This document shows positions 36,148 to 45,013 of a stretch of DNA of 64,000 nucleotides, piece by piece (position 1 is the first letter of the stretch; the number at the start of each line of letters is the position of its first letter). The notes below the pieces were generated by a model that saw only the letters and a list, made by a program, of their open reading frames with translations, did not search any database and had not been told where the DNA came from. Position numbers and translations under genes: made by a program. The DNA is from Amycolatopsis endophytica (GTDB taxonomy: Bacteria; Actinomycetota; Actinomycetes; Mycobacteriales; Pseudonocardiaceae): assembly GCF_013410405.1 (NCBI RefSeq), contig NZ_JACCFK010000001.1:1302001-1366000 (forward strand), given 5' to 3'.

Positions 36148-37136
36148 CAGCCGACCCCGGCGTAGGAATGCAGACCCGTCGTGACCAGGTTGACGAAGAA
36201 CAGGTTGAACACCGTCACCGCGAACCCGACGACGTTGATCACCGCGGCACGCGTGCCGCGCCAGCCCGCCGTGGCCCGCGAGTGCAGGTACGCCGCGTAG
36301 ACGACCCAGGCGATGAACGCGGTGGTCTCCTTGGGGTCCCAGCCCCAGAACCGGCCCCACGCGGCCTCGGCCCACACCGCGCCGCACAGCACGCCGAAGG
36401 TGAACAGCGGGAACGCGAACACGGTGGTGCGGTAGGCGATGCGGTCGAGCACCTCCGAGGACGGCAGCCGAGCACCGAACCGGGCGAAGCGCTTCGGGTC
36501 GCGCTCGTGCGCCGTGCGCAGCAGGTAGAAGATGCTGGCCACGCCGGGCACCAGGAAGACACCGGAGGACACGGCGGCCGCGGACACGTGGATGGTCAGC
36601 CAGTACGACTGCAGCGCCGGCTGCACCGGGGCGGCCACGGTGTAGAGCATCGTGCCGCCGACGAACATCAGGATCACGACCGGCAGCAGCAGGAATCCGG
36701 ACAGGTGGCGGGCCGGGAACTTGCGGATCACCACCAGCCAGGTCACCACGGCGATGAACGTCACCGCCATGATGTATTCGTACATGTTGCCCCACGGCAC
36801 GCGGTGCGTCGCCAGCCCGCGCAGCACCAGCGCGGCCAGGTGCAGCACGGCACCGAGGATCGTCAGCGCGGCACCCATCCGGCCGACACGCTCCGCCCGG
36901 CCCCGCGCGGCGCGGGCCGACGCGTTTTCCACCGGAGGGGTGACGGACTCGGTCGTGTCCGGACCGCCTGCGCCGACCAGTTCGCGAGCGCGCTCGCGGG
37001 TGCGCTGCGCCGCCTGGCGGCCCTTGGCGCCGAAGGACTGTTCGATGAGGAAGAAGACCAGCGCCAGGACGTAGATGGCGGTGGCGGTGGTGTAAGACCA
37101 GTCGGAGTACTGGGACAAGGTCTCGTTGACCGGCAT
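36147..37136 (-). CDS. ccsB: Cytochrome c biogenesis protein CcsB (ResC-type)
   Basis: This 329-residue multi-span protein belongs to the CcmC/CcsA heme-handling family of system II cytochrome c maturation. The tryptophan-rich heme motif is visible as WGRFWGWDPKETTAFIAW in the C-terminal half, with conserved His residues at membrane borders (H in TIHVSAAAVSSG and AAYLHSRATAG). It works with ResB to carry heme across the membrane and attach it to apocytochromes. It lies 3 bases after resB. Confidence 0.93.
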   Translation of the reverse strand: MPVNETLSQYSDWSYTTATAIYVLALVFFLIEQSFGAKGRQAAQRTRERARELVGAGGPDTTESVTPPVENASARAARGRAERVGRMGAALTILGAVLHLAALVLRGLATHRVPWGNMYEYIMAVTFIAVVTWLVVIRKFPARHLSGFLLLPVVILMFVGGTMLYTVAAPVQPALQSYWLTIHVSAAAVSSGVFLVPGVASIFYLLRTAHERDPKRFARFGARLPSSEVLDRIAYRTTVFAFPLFTFGVLCGAVWAEAAWGRFWGWDPKETTAFIAWVVYAAYLHSRATAGWRGTRAAVINVVGFAVTVFNLFFVNLVTTGLHSYAGVG

Positions 37137-37139
37137 TGC

Positions 37140-38744
37140 CTACCTCTTCTTCTTGCCTGTGAGCAGCTCTTCCGCGATCCGGGTGAACTCCTCGCCGTAG
37201 CCCGCCTGGTCGGTGCGGGCGAGCCCGCCCACCTCGACCAAGGTACCCGTCCCGGACCCGCCGCCCGGGACGACCCGCACCCACAGCCTGCGGCGTTTGA
37301 TCACCAACGACAACCCGAGACCCAGCAGCATGGCGATGGCGAACCCGAGCACGTACGTCTGGGTGGGGTCGTGCGAGATCTGCAGCGACACGTAGCGCTG
37401 CACCCCGTCGAACCGCACCACGGTGCCGTCGTCGAGGGTGACCGTCTGGCCGACACCGAGGTTCGAGCGGGCCACCCTGGTCAGGCGCCCGTCGTCCACC
37501 ATGGACTGGTCGATGGAGAAGATCGACTGGCTCTGCCCGGAGTCGAGCCCGAGGTCCCCGCGCATCACGTCGATCGCGACCATCGGGTTGGTCTGCTCCG
37601 GGCCGCCGCCGGTGAGCACGCCGCCGTGCAGCAGTCCGTCCGGCGCGAACAGCCCGGTGATGGCGATCTGCTTGGTGCGCCGCTCGAACGGGTCGGTGAT
37701 GCCGGGCGGGTCGGCGAACTTGGTCGCGCCCTCGTTGAGGGTCCCGGTGGGGTCGGTCGGGCGCCACTGGGTCGCCAGTGTGCGCTCGGCGCCGTCCGGC
37801 CAGGTGACCGTGAAGATCGGCGTCCACCCGTTGCCCAGCAGGTAGACCCGGTCACCCGCCAGGCGCAGCGGTGAGTTGACCTCGAGCAGGTAGTCGCGCC
37901 AGGTGCCGCTCTCCAGATCGGCGCCGGCCTGGTACTGGACGTTCGACTTGTACTGGACGGGCTGGCCCGCCTCGGTGTACTCGGCGGAGAAGTCGTTCAC
38001 CTTGACGCAGAACGGCGCCAGCTCGGTGCCGTCGACACGCAGGCCAGGGGTGAACGAGTCGTAGGCGTAGATCCCGGAGTTGCAGAACTGGGACCCGTCG
38101 GCCTGGACGATCACCTGGCCCTCGTAGGTGTACATCTTGCCCAGCGCGAACGCGAGGATCAGGCCGAGCATCGCGAAGTGGAAGACGAGGTTGCCGGTCT
38201 CGCGCAGGTAGCCGCGCTCGGCGCTGATCGTGCGGGCGCCGTCGGCCTCCTCGCGCTCGACCGTGCGCCAGCCCTTGAGGCGGGCGCTGGCGGAGGCCAG
38301 GACGTCGTCGGCGTCGCGGTCGGTGGTGGCCCCGCTGAAGTGCGGCAGCCTCGACAGGTTGCGCGGCGTCAGCACCGGCTTGGCGCGCATCGCCTTGAAG
38401 TACTCGACGCTGCGCGGCAGCAGGCAGCCGATCAGCGAGATCATCAGCAGCAGGTAGATCGCCGAGAACCAGACGCTGGAGTAGACGTCGAAGAACTGCA
38501 GGCGGTCCAGCAGCGTGCCCCACCAGCCGTGTGCGGCGATGTACTCCGCGGTCTTCGGGGCGTTGAGCGTGCGCTGCGGCAGCAGCGCGCCGGGCAGCGC
38601 GGCGAGCGCGAGCAGGAACAGCAGGATCAGCGCGGTGCGCATCGCGGTGAGCCCGCGCCAGGTGTTGCGCAGGAACGCCAGGACGCGCCTGCCCGGCGAG
38701 TTCCGGTACGGCTTGGGTTCCGGCGGTGCTTGGGTGGCGGTCAC
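37140..38744 (-). CDS. resB: Cytochrome c biogenesis protein ResB (Ccs1)
   Basis: This 534-residue membrane protein has three hydrophobic segments near the N-terminus (around 36-55, 95-115 and 190-210), a large external domain, and a last membrane helix near 490. This is the ResB/Ccs1 plan. With CcsB it forms the heme lyase of system II. The GTG at 38744 overlaps the ccdA stop as GTGA. The open frame continues beyond this start but only through ccdA in a wrong frame. Confidence 0.93.
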   Translation of the reverse strand: MTATQAPPEPKPYRNSPGRRVLAFLRNTWRGLTAMRTALILLFLLALAALPGALLPQRTLNAPKTAEYIAAHGWWGTLLDRLQFFDVYSSVWFSAIYLLLMISLIGCLLPRSVEYFKAMRAKPVLTPRNLSRLPHFSGATTDRDADDVLASASARLKGWRTVEREEADGARTISAERGYLRETGNLVFHFAMLGLILAFALGKMYTYEGQVIVQADGSQFCNSGIYAYDSFTPGLRVDGTELAPFCVKVNDFSAEYTEAGQPVQYKSNVQYQAGADLESGTWRDYLLEVNSPLRLAGDRVYLLGNGWTPIFTVTWPDGAERTLATQWRPTDPTGTLNEGATKFADPPGITDPFERRTKQIAITGLFAPDGLLHGGVLTGGGPEQTNPMVAIDVMRGDLGLDSGQSQSIFSIDQSMVDDGRLTRVARSNLGVGQTVTLDDGTVVRFDGVQRYVSLQISHDPTQTYVLGFAIAMLLGLGLSLVIKRRRLWVRVVPGGGSGTGTLVEVGGLARTDQAGYGEEFTRIAEELLTGKKKR

Positions 38745-39514
38745 AGCGGCAGCACCGTGTCCGTCACGAAGGCGTTGCGCATCCAGCTCACCAGATCTCC
38801 CCACAGGCCGGTGACCAGCAGCACCCCGACGACGAGCAGCAGCGCCCCACCGAAGATCTGGACCCGGCGGCCGTTGCGGCGCAGCCAGTCGGTGGCGCGC
38901 ACGGCCCAGCGGGCGCCGAACGCGATGAGCAGGAACGGCAGGCCGAGACCGAGGCAGTAGACCAGGACCAGCAGGAACCCGCGGGCACCGCTGGAGCCGG
39001 TGCCCGCCGCGAGCGCGAGTACCCCGGACAGCGTCGGGCCGATGCACGGCGTCCACCCCAGGCCGAAGACGGCGCCCAGCAGCGGCGCGCCCAGCAGGCC
39101 GCCGCGCGGGACCCGGTGCGAGCGGACGTCACGCTGCAGCGCCGGGATGAGGCCGAGGAACACCAGCGCCATCGCGATGGTGACCACGCCCCCGACGCGC
39201 TGCAGCAGGTCCTGGTTGACCAGCAGGGCGTCGGCCAGCCACACCAGACTGCCCACGCCAGCCGCGAAGACGACGGTGAAACCGAGCACGAACAGGCCGG
39301 CCGCGCCGACGACCGCGTAGCGGCCCTTCTTGCGCTCCTCCTCCGCGGTGATGGCGGGCGCGTCGGCACCGACCAGCGCGGCGAGATAGGCGAGGTAACC
39401 CGGCACGAGCGGCACGACGCACGGCGAGGCGAACGAGATGGCGCCGGCGACCAGGGCGACCCCGGCGGCGAGCAGCAGCGGCCCGGAGGTCGCCAGCTCG
39501 GTCACGGAGTTCAC
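38741..39514 (-). CDS. ccdA: Thiol-disulfide transporter CcdA
   Basis: This 257-residue six-span protein passes reducing power across the membrane to keep apocytochrome cysteines reduced. The two catalytic cysteines are in AISFASPCVVPLVPGYLAY (near residue 32) and GLGWTPCIGPTLSGVLAL (near 150). It is the first gene of the ccdA-resB-ccsB-ATPase unit. An alternative start lies a few codons in (VTELATSG). Confidence 0.94.
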   Translation of the reverse strand: MNSVTELATSGPLLLAAGVALVAGAISFASPCVVPLVPGYLAYLAALVGADAPAITAEEERKKGRYAVVGAAGLFVLGFTVVFAAGVGSLVWLADALLVNQDLLQRVGGVVTIAMALVFLGLIPALQRDVRSHRVPRGGLLGAPLLGAVFGLGWTPCIGPTLSGVLALAAGTGSSGARGFLLVLVYCLGLGLPFLLIAFGARWAVRATDWLRRNGRRVQIFGGALLLVVGVLLVTGLWGDLVSWMRNAFVTDTVLPL

Positions 39515-39635
39515 GGTTCGAGGGTAAGCAGTGAGTTCGGTGTGAGTTCACCGGGCTGGCCTCGGCCGATCGGCCGAGGCGGTCGAGCTGATCGACCGAA
39601 GCGGGCACCGCGGCCGCCACCCTACCTTTCCCGGC

Positions 39636-40187
39636 ATGACGATTTCGCTGCGTGCCCACACGTCGCTGTCCGTGCTGGTCGGGGCACCGCTGGTGTGGGA
39701 GATCTCTCGCGTCGATCTCGCCTGGGAGTCGCTGCCGTTCCTGCTCTGCTGCGGGTTCACCGCGGCCGCGCCGTGGCTCGCGCTGCGGTTCGGGTGGTGG
39801 ACCGGTGTGCTGCCCGCGGCCGTCGGCGTGCTGGGCTCGGCCGGGTTCGTGCTGTGGCTGGACCACCTGCCCGCGCGGCCCGAGGTGGCGAACCTGCCCG
39901 CGGTCCAGATCGCGGGCGTGCTCGCGGTGCTGGTGATCGTCGTGCGCGACGCCGGGCCGTGGGGCGCCTGGCTGGGCGGCGTCGTGCTGGCGTCGTCCAC
40001 CGCGGCCGCGGCCACCGCGATCCAGCTGTGGACGCGGGCCCCGCACTACGCCCCGACCGTCGCGGGTACCGCGCTCCTGCTCTTCGGCGGGGCGCTGGCC
40101 TCCGGCGTGTACCTGCGCTCCGGCTACTCCGCCGCCAGCCGCTGGACCACCGGCAGCACGTCGGCGGCCAGGATGGACCTCAGGTAG
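39636..40187 (+). CDS. Hypothetical multi-span membrane protein
   Basis: This 183-residue hydrophobic protein has about five membrane segments, including LPFLLCCGFTAAAPWLAL and TGVLPAAVGVLGSAGFVLWL. It is divergent from ccdA and convergent with the TlpA-like gene, whose end it overlaps by 64 bases. The overlapped C-terminus (ASRWTTGSTSAARMDLR) is polar and could be dispensable. I do not recognise the family. Confidence 0.65.
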   Translation: MTISLRAHTSLSVLVGAPLVWEISRVDLAWESLPFLLCCGFTAAAPWLALRFGWWTGVLPAAVGVLGSAGFVLWLDHLPARPEVANLPAVQIAGVLAVLVIVVRDAGPWGAWLGGVVLASSTAAAATAIQLWTRAPHYAPTVAGTALLLFGGALASGVYLRSGYSAASRWTTGSTSAARMDLR

Positions 40188-40699
40188 ACCGCGGCGACCC
40201 GCTGCTGCTTGTCCAGGATGATCGTGGACGGCACCGCGTTGCGCGGGTAGCCGGAGAGCTTGAGCAGGCTGCGGCCCGGCGCGTCGTAGATCGAGGGGTA
40301 GGTCAGCTGCCGGTTGCGGACGAAGTCCTGGGGCGCCGACCGGTCGTCGTCCCGCACGTCGAGCCCCAGCACCTGCACGCCCTGCGCCCGGGTCCGCGTG
40401 TGGAGCTTCTCCAGCTCCGGCGCCTCGGTGCGGCACGGCGCGCACCACTGGCCCCAGATGTTGAGCACGACGACCTTGCCCGCGTAGTCGGCCACCGAGA
40501 TCGTCTTGCCCTCGTTCATGAGGTCGTCACCGGACATCTCCGGGATCGGCTGCCGGTCGGCGCCCTCGTAGAAGATGTCGGTCTTGCCACCCGGCGCGAC
40601 GAACTGGAAGTTGCTGCCCTGCGAGACCGCGTCGTCGCCGGTGCTGCACCCGGTGAGCACGAACGCGGCGGCCAGTACGGCCGCGAGGACCCGCCTCAT
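40124..40699 (-). CDS. resA: TlpA/ResA-type thioredoxin lipoprotein
   Basis: This 191-residue lipoprotein has a lipobox ending LTGC with the lipidated Cys18. A thioredoxin-like domain carries WCAPC (Cys86, Cys89) and the cis-Pro in NAVPSTIILD. It is anchored outside the membrane and reduces apocytochrome c heme-site disulfides with electrons from CcdA. The ATG overlaps the stop of the histidine phosphatase gene. The M. tuberculosis counterpart (Rv0526) lies in the same order. Confidence 0.9.
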   Translation of the reverse strand: MRRVLAAVLAAAFVLTGCSTGDDAVSQGSNFQFVAPGGKTDIFYEGADRQPIPEMSGDDLMNEGKTISVADYAGKVVVLNIWGQWCAPCRTEAPELEKLHTRTRAQGVQVLGLDVRDDDRSAPQDFVRNRQLTYPSIYDAPGRSLLKLSGYPRNAVPSTIILDKQQRVAAVYLRSILAADVLPVVQRLAAE

Positions 40700-41322
40700 G
40701 CCCCGGTCACCTTCGGATCGGTGGCGCCGGCGGGCTCGCTGTAGACGATGTCCACCAGCTTCTCGCCGTCGAACACCAGGCTCGTCAGCGAGGCCAGGGA
40801 GCACTGGCGGCGGCGCGGGTCGTGCCACAGCGGCTTCGCTTCGAGGAACCGGCGCAGCGTCCAGATCGGCAGCTGGTGCGACACGCACAGCGCCTCGTGG
40901 CCCTCGGCCGCGGCGCGGGCCCGCTGGACCGCGCCGAGCATCCGGTGCGCGATCTCCACGTACGGCTCGCCCCACGACGGCAGGAACGGGTTGCGCAGCT
41001 TGTTCCAGTGCCGCGGCCGGCGCAGCGCGCCGTCGCCGACCGCGACCCGCTGGCCCTCGAACTGGTTGCCCGCTTCGATGAGCCGCTCGTCGGTCCGCAC
41101 GTCGAGCCGGTGGGCCGCAGCGATCGGCGCCGCCGTCTCCTGCGCGCGCTGCAGCGGTGAGGCGACGACCACCGTGATGTCGTGCGCGGCGACCGCTTCG
41201 GCCACGGTCAGTGCCTGGCGGCGGCCGCGTTCGGAGAGGTGGAACCCGGACAGGCGGCCGTAGAGGATCCCGTCGGGGTTGTGCACTTCGCCGTGACGCA
41301 GGAGGTGGACGATCGTCGTCAC
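40696..41322 (-). CDS. Histidine phosphatase family protein
   Basis: This 208-residue phosphoglycerate-mutase-like enzyme has the catalytic His in [12 protein letters not shown] (near residue 10), a Glu near FEGQ, and a second His in [13 protein letters not shown]. The GTG at 41322 overlaps the hemL stop. Substrate is unknown. It sits between hemL and the cytochrome c genes, as in M. tuberculosis (Rv0525), so it may be co-expressed with heme delivery. Confidence 0.88.
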   Translation of the reverse strand: MTTIVHLLRHGEVHNPDGILYGRLSGFHLSERGRRQALTVAEAVAAHDITVVVASPLQRAQETAAPIAAAHRLDVRTDERLIEAGNQFEGQRVAVGDGALRRPRHWNKLRNPFLPSWGEPYVEIAHRMLGAVQRARAAAEGHEALCVSHQLPIWTLRRFLEAKPLWHDPRRRQCSLASLTSLVFDGEKLVDIVYSEPAGATDPKVTGA

Positions 41323-42620
41323 TGGCGAGCCTCCGCAGCTGCCTTCGCGGCCGACGGCAGCGCGGCTTCGATGACCTCGAACGCGGCGTCGTCCATCGCG
41401 GCGTTGACGAACCACGCCTCGAACGCGCTCGGCGGGCCGTACACGCCGCGCTCCAGCAGCGCGTGGAAGAACGGCGGGAAGCGCCAGGTGTCGGAACTGG
41501 TGGCGTCGTGGTAGTTCCGCACCGGCTCCTCGCGGAAGAACACGCTGAGCAGGTTGCCCGCGTATGCCACGTGGTGCGGCACGCCCGCCTTGGTCAGCGC
41601 CTCGGTGAACAGGGCGCCCAGACGCTGCGAGTTCGAGTCGAGCTTGCGGTACACCTCGTCGTCGGCCGCGCGCAGGGCCGCCAGGCCGCTGGCCACCGCG
41701 ACCGGGTTCCCGGACAGCGTGCCCGCCTGGTAGACCGGGCCGGTCGGGGCCAGCCGCGCCATCACGTCGGAGCGGCCGCCGAACGCCGCGGCGGGCAGCC
41801 CGCCGGACATGACCTTGCCGAACGTGTACAGGTCGCCGGGCACGCCCTCGACGCCGAACCAGCCGGACTTCGACACGCGGAAGCCGGTCATGACCTCGTC
41901 CATGATCAGCAACGCGCCGTGCTCGTGCGCGATCTCCCGCAGCTTGGCGTTGAAGTCGCCCTCCGGCGCGACCGCGCCCATGTTGCCCGCGGCGGCCTCG
42001 GTGATGATCGCCGCGATCGAGTCCGGGTTGTCCGCGAAGGACTGCCGCACGGCCTCGATGTCGTTGTAGGGCAACACGATGGTGTCCGCGGCCTGCGCAC
42101 CGGTCACACCGGGCGAGGTCGGCAGCCCGAGCGTCGCGACACCCGAGCCGGCCTGAGCGAGCAGCGCGTCGACGTGCCCGTGGTAGCAGCCGGCGAACTT
42201 GACGATCTTGGCGCGCTCGGTGAACCCGCGGGCCAGCCGGATCGCGCTCATCGTCGCCTCGGTACCCGAGTTGACCAGCCGCACCTGGTGGACCGGATCG
42301 ACGCGGTCGATGATCTCCTCGGCCAGCTCGACCTCACCGATCGTCGGCGTGCCGAACGACAGGCCGGAACTCGCGGCGGCGCGTGCGGCTTCGACCACCG
42401 CCGGATGCGCGTGCCCGAGGATCATCGGCCCCCACGAGGACACCAGGTCCACGTAGCGGTTGCCGTCGGCATCCCACAGGTGGGCACCCTCGCCGCGCAC
42501 CATGAACCGCGGCGTGCCGCCCACCGAGTTGAACGCCCGCACCGGGGAGTTCACGCCGCCGGGTGTGACGGCGGCGGCCCGGTCGAACCATGCCCTGGAC
42601 TTGTCGACTTCGTGCGTCAC
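41319..42620 (-). CDS. hemL: Glutamate-1-semialdehyde 2,1-aminomutase
   Basis: This 433-residue fold-type I PLP aminomutase makes 5-aminolevulinate from glutamate-1-semialdehyde, the product of HemA. It has [12 protein letters not shown] at the N-terminus, [14 protein letters not shown] (PLP-ring Asp) and [19 protein letters not shown] with the Schiff-base Lys. Together with hemA and hemB this gives the full C5 route to porphobilinogen in the window. The start is GTG at 42620. Confidence 0.96.
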   Translation of the reverse strand: MTHEVDKSRAWFDRAAAVTPGGVNSPVRAFNSVGGTPRFMVRGEGAHLWDADGNRYVDLVSSWGPMILGHAHPAVVEAARAAASSGLSFGTPTIGEVELAEEIIDRVDPVHQVRLVNSGTEATMSAIRLARGFTERAKIVKFAGCYHGHVDALLAQAGSGVATLGLPTSPGVTGAQAADTIVLPYNDIEAVRQSFADNPDSIAAIITEAAAGNMGAVAPEGDFNAKLREIAHEHGALLIMDEVMTGFRVSKSGWFGVEGVPGDLYTFGKVMSGGLPAAAFGGRSDVMARLAPTGPVYQAGTLSGNPVAVASGLAALRAADDEVYRKLDSNSQRLGALFTEALTKAGVPHHVAYAGNLLSVFFREEPVRNYHDATSSDTWRFPPFFHALLERGVYGPPSAFEAWFVNAAMDDAAFEVIEAALPSAAKAAAEARQ

Positions 42621-42645
42621 GGGCCCCAGTCTTGCAAAGGACTCG

Positions 42646-42987
42646 TCAGGCCTGGTTCAGGTGTCCGGCGAAGTAGCCGAAGTCATCCTCGTCGCGGGCC
42701 TTGCGGCGGCGCCGGACGCGGACCGCCAGCAGGACCTCGCGCACGGCGTCGACCACGAGTACCGCGGCGACCGTGCCGACGCCGATCGCCCCCGCCAGCC
42801 AGCTGCCGATCCAGCGCGTGCTGGTCAGGACCGTGCCGTCGGTGAGGGTCACCGTCATCGTGTGGACGCCGGAGTCCCACAACCGGAACGCGGCCCAGAC
42901 GGCCACGGCGGCCAGCACCAGCTCGGCCAGCGCGACCAGTGCGCGCCAGGGCTGGTGCAACCTGGCCTGTTCACGCCGCTCGTTCAC
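42646..42987 (-). CDS. Small two-span membrane protein
   Basis: This 113-residue protein has two hydrophobic helices (around 18-38 and 68-88), an external loop [17 protein letters not shown], and a basic C-terminus ([13 protein letters not shown]). The GTG overlaps the previous gene's stop. It is the last of three small membrane genes between hemB and hemL. Function unknown. Confidence 0.65.
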   Translation of the reverse strand: MNERREQARLHQPWRALVALAELVLAAVAVWAAFRLWDSGVHTMTVTLTDGTVLTSTRWIGSWLAGAIGVGTVAAVLVVDAVREVLLAVRVRRRRKARDEDDFGYFAGHLNQA

Positions 42988-43406
42988 GTGACCAGCCTCT
43001 CATGCAGCGCGGTCCGCAGCGCACCGGCGTCCTTCGCCCAGGCGAGCACCACCGTGTCGTCGGTGAGGCGGACGGGCAGCGTGTCGTACTTGCCGGGCAC
43101 CGTCCAGCCGCCGCCGAGCACGCGCGCGCCGGTGGGCGCGCCGACGTCGTCGACCTCGGCGATCTGGTCGAGCGGCAGCCGTTCGCGGCCCTGCCACAGC
43201 TCGTCATCGGTGACCTGGACGGTCAGGAAGCGGCGCCGCGCGTAGACCCACGGCGCGGTGATCGTGGCCAGCCCGAGGCCGACGATGACCCAGGCGATGG
43301 CGTGGGTGGTGCCGGTGAGCAGTTCGGCGAGGTAGCCGAGCACGGCGAAGCCGGGCCCGTAGGCCAGTGCCGACCAGCTCGCGCCGCGCTCGATGAACCC
43401 GGCCAC
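42984..43406 (-). CDS. Membrane protein with C-terminal soluble domain
   Basis: This 140-residue protein has two membrane segments in the first 60 residues (WSALAYGPGFAVLGYLAELL and AIAWVIVGLGLATITAPWVY), then a beta-rich soluble domain (LTVQVTDDELWQGRERLPLD onward) that resembles bacterial PH-like modules. It resembles actinobacterial DUF3093-type proteins in plan, but I am not certain. I start at the GTG at 43406, two bases after the preceding gene. Confidence 0.6.
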   Translation of the reverse strand: MAGFIERGASWSALAYGPGFAVLGYLAELLTGTTHAIAWVIVGLGLATITAPWVYARRRFLTVQVTDDELWQGRERLPLDQIAEVDDVGAPTGARVLGGGWTVPGKYDTLPVRLTDDTVVLAWAKDAGALRTALHERLVT

Positions 43407-43408
43407 GG

Positions 43409-43930
43409 CTACCGGCGGCCGACCTTCGGGAAGAACCCCTGCACGGACGGGATGTAGAGCAGCGCCAGCGCGGCGAGGGCGAGCAACGTCGCGATGAGCG
43501 TGAACCCGGTGTAGGCCTGCAGCAGGAACTGGAACAGCAGGGTGATGATCGCCAGCACGGTCAGCACCGTGCGCGCCGAGCGGGTGCCCTGGCGGGCCTT
43601 CCACGCGAACAGGATGTAGAACACGGCGAACGACACGGAGCCGACCAGCAGCATCGCGAACAGCACCGTGGTGCCGGAGGAGATCTTGTCCGGCGTCACG
43701 TCGGGGTTGGTGTTCGCCTCGATGAGCCGGTCGATCACCACCTGGCGGGTGAGGAACACCACGAGGTAGGCGATGACGAAGAGGACCCCGCTGACGACCC
43801 ACAGCCAGAAGGACACCTGCACCGGTTTCGGCGCCGGGGGACGCGGTTCGGTCTCGTCATCCGGCAGGCTCGGCGCCGGGGGCAGGCCCTTGGCGCGGCG
43901 CTCGTCGTCCGATTCGTTCCCTGCGGTCAC
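43409..43930 (-). CDS. Hypothetical four-span membrane protein
   Basis: This 173-residue protein has a polar N-terminus rich in Pro, Asp and Glu (residues 1-38) and four hydrophobic helices, the first starting VSFWLWVVSGVLFVIAYLVV. The loop after helix 1 holds QVVIDRLIEANTNPDVTPD. It lies between hemB and two further small membrane genes on the same strand. Similar membrane genes follow hemB in other actinobacteria. Function unknown. Confidence 0.7.
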   Translation of the reverse strand: MTAGNESDDERRAKGLPPAPSLPDDETEPRPPAPKPVQVSFWLWVVSGVLFVIAYLVVFLTRQVVIDRLIEANTNPDVTPDKISSGTTVLFAMLLVGSVSFAVFYILFAWKARQGTRSARTVLTVLAIITLLFQFLLQAYTGFTLIATLLALAALALLYIPSVQGFFPKVGRR

Positions 43931-43963
43931 CCGGTAGAGACTACTGGTCCCCGCCTCCGGGGC

Positions 43964-44986
43964 TCAGTCGAGCCAGGCGGCGGCCTCGGTGGCCCAGTAG
44001 GTGAGGATCATGTCCGCGCCCGCGCGCCGGATCGAGGTCAGCACTTCGAGGATCGTGCGCTCGCGGTCGAGCCAGCCGTTCGCCGCGGCGGCCTCGACCA
44101 TCGCGTACTCACCCGAGATGTTGTAGGCCGCGACCGGCACCGGGGACGCGTCAGCCGCCTGACGGAGAATGTCCAGGTAGGACAGCGCCGGCTTGATCAT
44201 GATCGCGTCAGCGCCCTCTTCGAGGTCCAGCTCGATCTCACGCAGCGCTTCGCGCGCGTTGCCCGGGTCCTGCTGGTAGCTCTTGCGGTCGCCCTTGAGC
44301 TGGGAATCCACCGCCTCGCGGAACGGGCCGTAGAACGCGCTCGCGTACTTCGCCGAGTAGGCCAGGATGGCGGCATCGGTGTGACCGGCCCCGTCGAGCG
44401 CCCTGCGGATCACGCCGACCTGACCGTCCATCATGCCGCTCGGCCCGACCACGTGCGCCCCGGCCGCGACCTGGGCGACCGCCATCCGCGCGTACAGCTC
44501 CAGCGTCGCGTCGTTGTCGACCGCGCCGCGGTCGTCGAGGACACCGCAGTGACCGTGGTCGGTGAACTCGTCCAGGCAGGTGTCGGCCATCAGGACGGTC
44601 GAGTCACCCAGCTCGGACCGCAGATCGCGGAGGGCGACGTTGAGGATGCCGTTCTCGTCGATCGCGCCGGAACCGGTGGCGTCGCGCTCCGCGGGGATGC
44701 CGAACAGCATCAGCCCGCCGACACCGGCCCGCACCGCCTCGACGGCCGCCTTGCGCAGCGTGTCACGGGTGTGCTGGACGACCCCCGGCATGCTCGAAAT
44801 CGGCCGCGGCGCGGTGGCGCCCTCGGCGACGAACAGGGGCAGGATCAGCTGACGCGGCCGGAGGGTGGTCTCGCTGACCAGGCGGCGCATGGCCGGGGTG
44901 GTGCGCAACCGGCGGGGACGATGCTCGGGGAACACCCCCTCGACGGTACTCCGGCCCCGGACACGGCTCAGGGCCGCCCGTGACAT
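43964..44986 (-). CDS. hemB: Porphobilinogen synthase
   Basis: This roughly 340-residue TIM-barrel enzyme condenses two 5-aminolevulinates. The catalytic lysines are in [15 protein letters not shown] and [13 protein letters not shown]. The metal-site loop reads [16 protein letters not shown], with two of the three cysteines of the zinc-type site and an Asp in the middle position, so the metal preference is unclear. The ATG at 44986 gives a longer N-terminus than usual; a GTG at 44935 ([15 protein letters not shown]) may be the real start. Confidence 0.93.
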   Translation of the reverse strand: MSRAALSRVRGRSTVEGVFPEHRPRRLRTTPAMRRLVSETTLRPRQLILPLFVAEGATAPRPISSMPGVVQHTRDTLRKAAVEAVRAGVGGLMLFGIPAERDATGSGAIDENGILNVALRDLRSELGDSTVLMADTCLDEFTDHGHCGVLDDRGAVDNDATLELYARMAVAQVAAGAHVVGPSGMMDGQVGVIRRALDGAGHTDAAILAYSAKYASAFYGPFREAVDSQLKGDRKSYQQDPGNAREALREIELDLEEGADAIMIKPALSYLDILRQAADASPVPVAAYNISGEYAMVEAAAANGWLDRERTILEVLTSIRRAGADMILTYWATEAAAWLD

Positions 44987-45013
44987 CTCACAGACGGCCC
45001 TGAGCAGGGAAGA

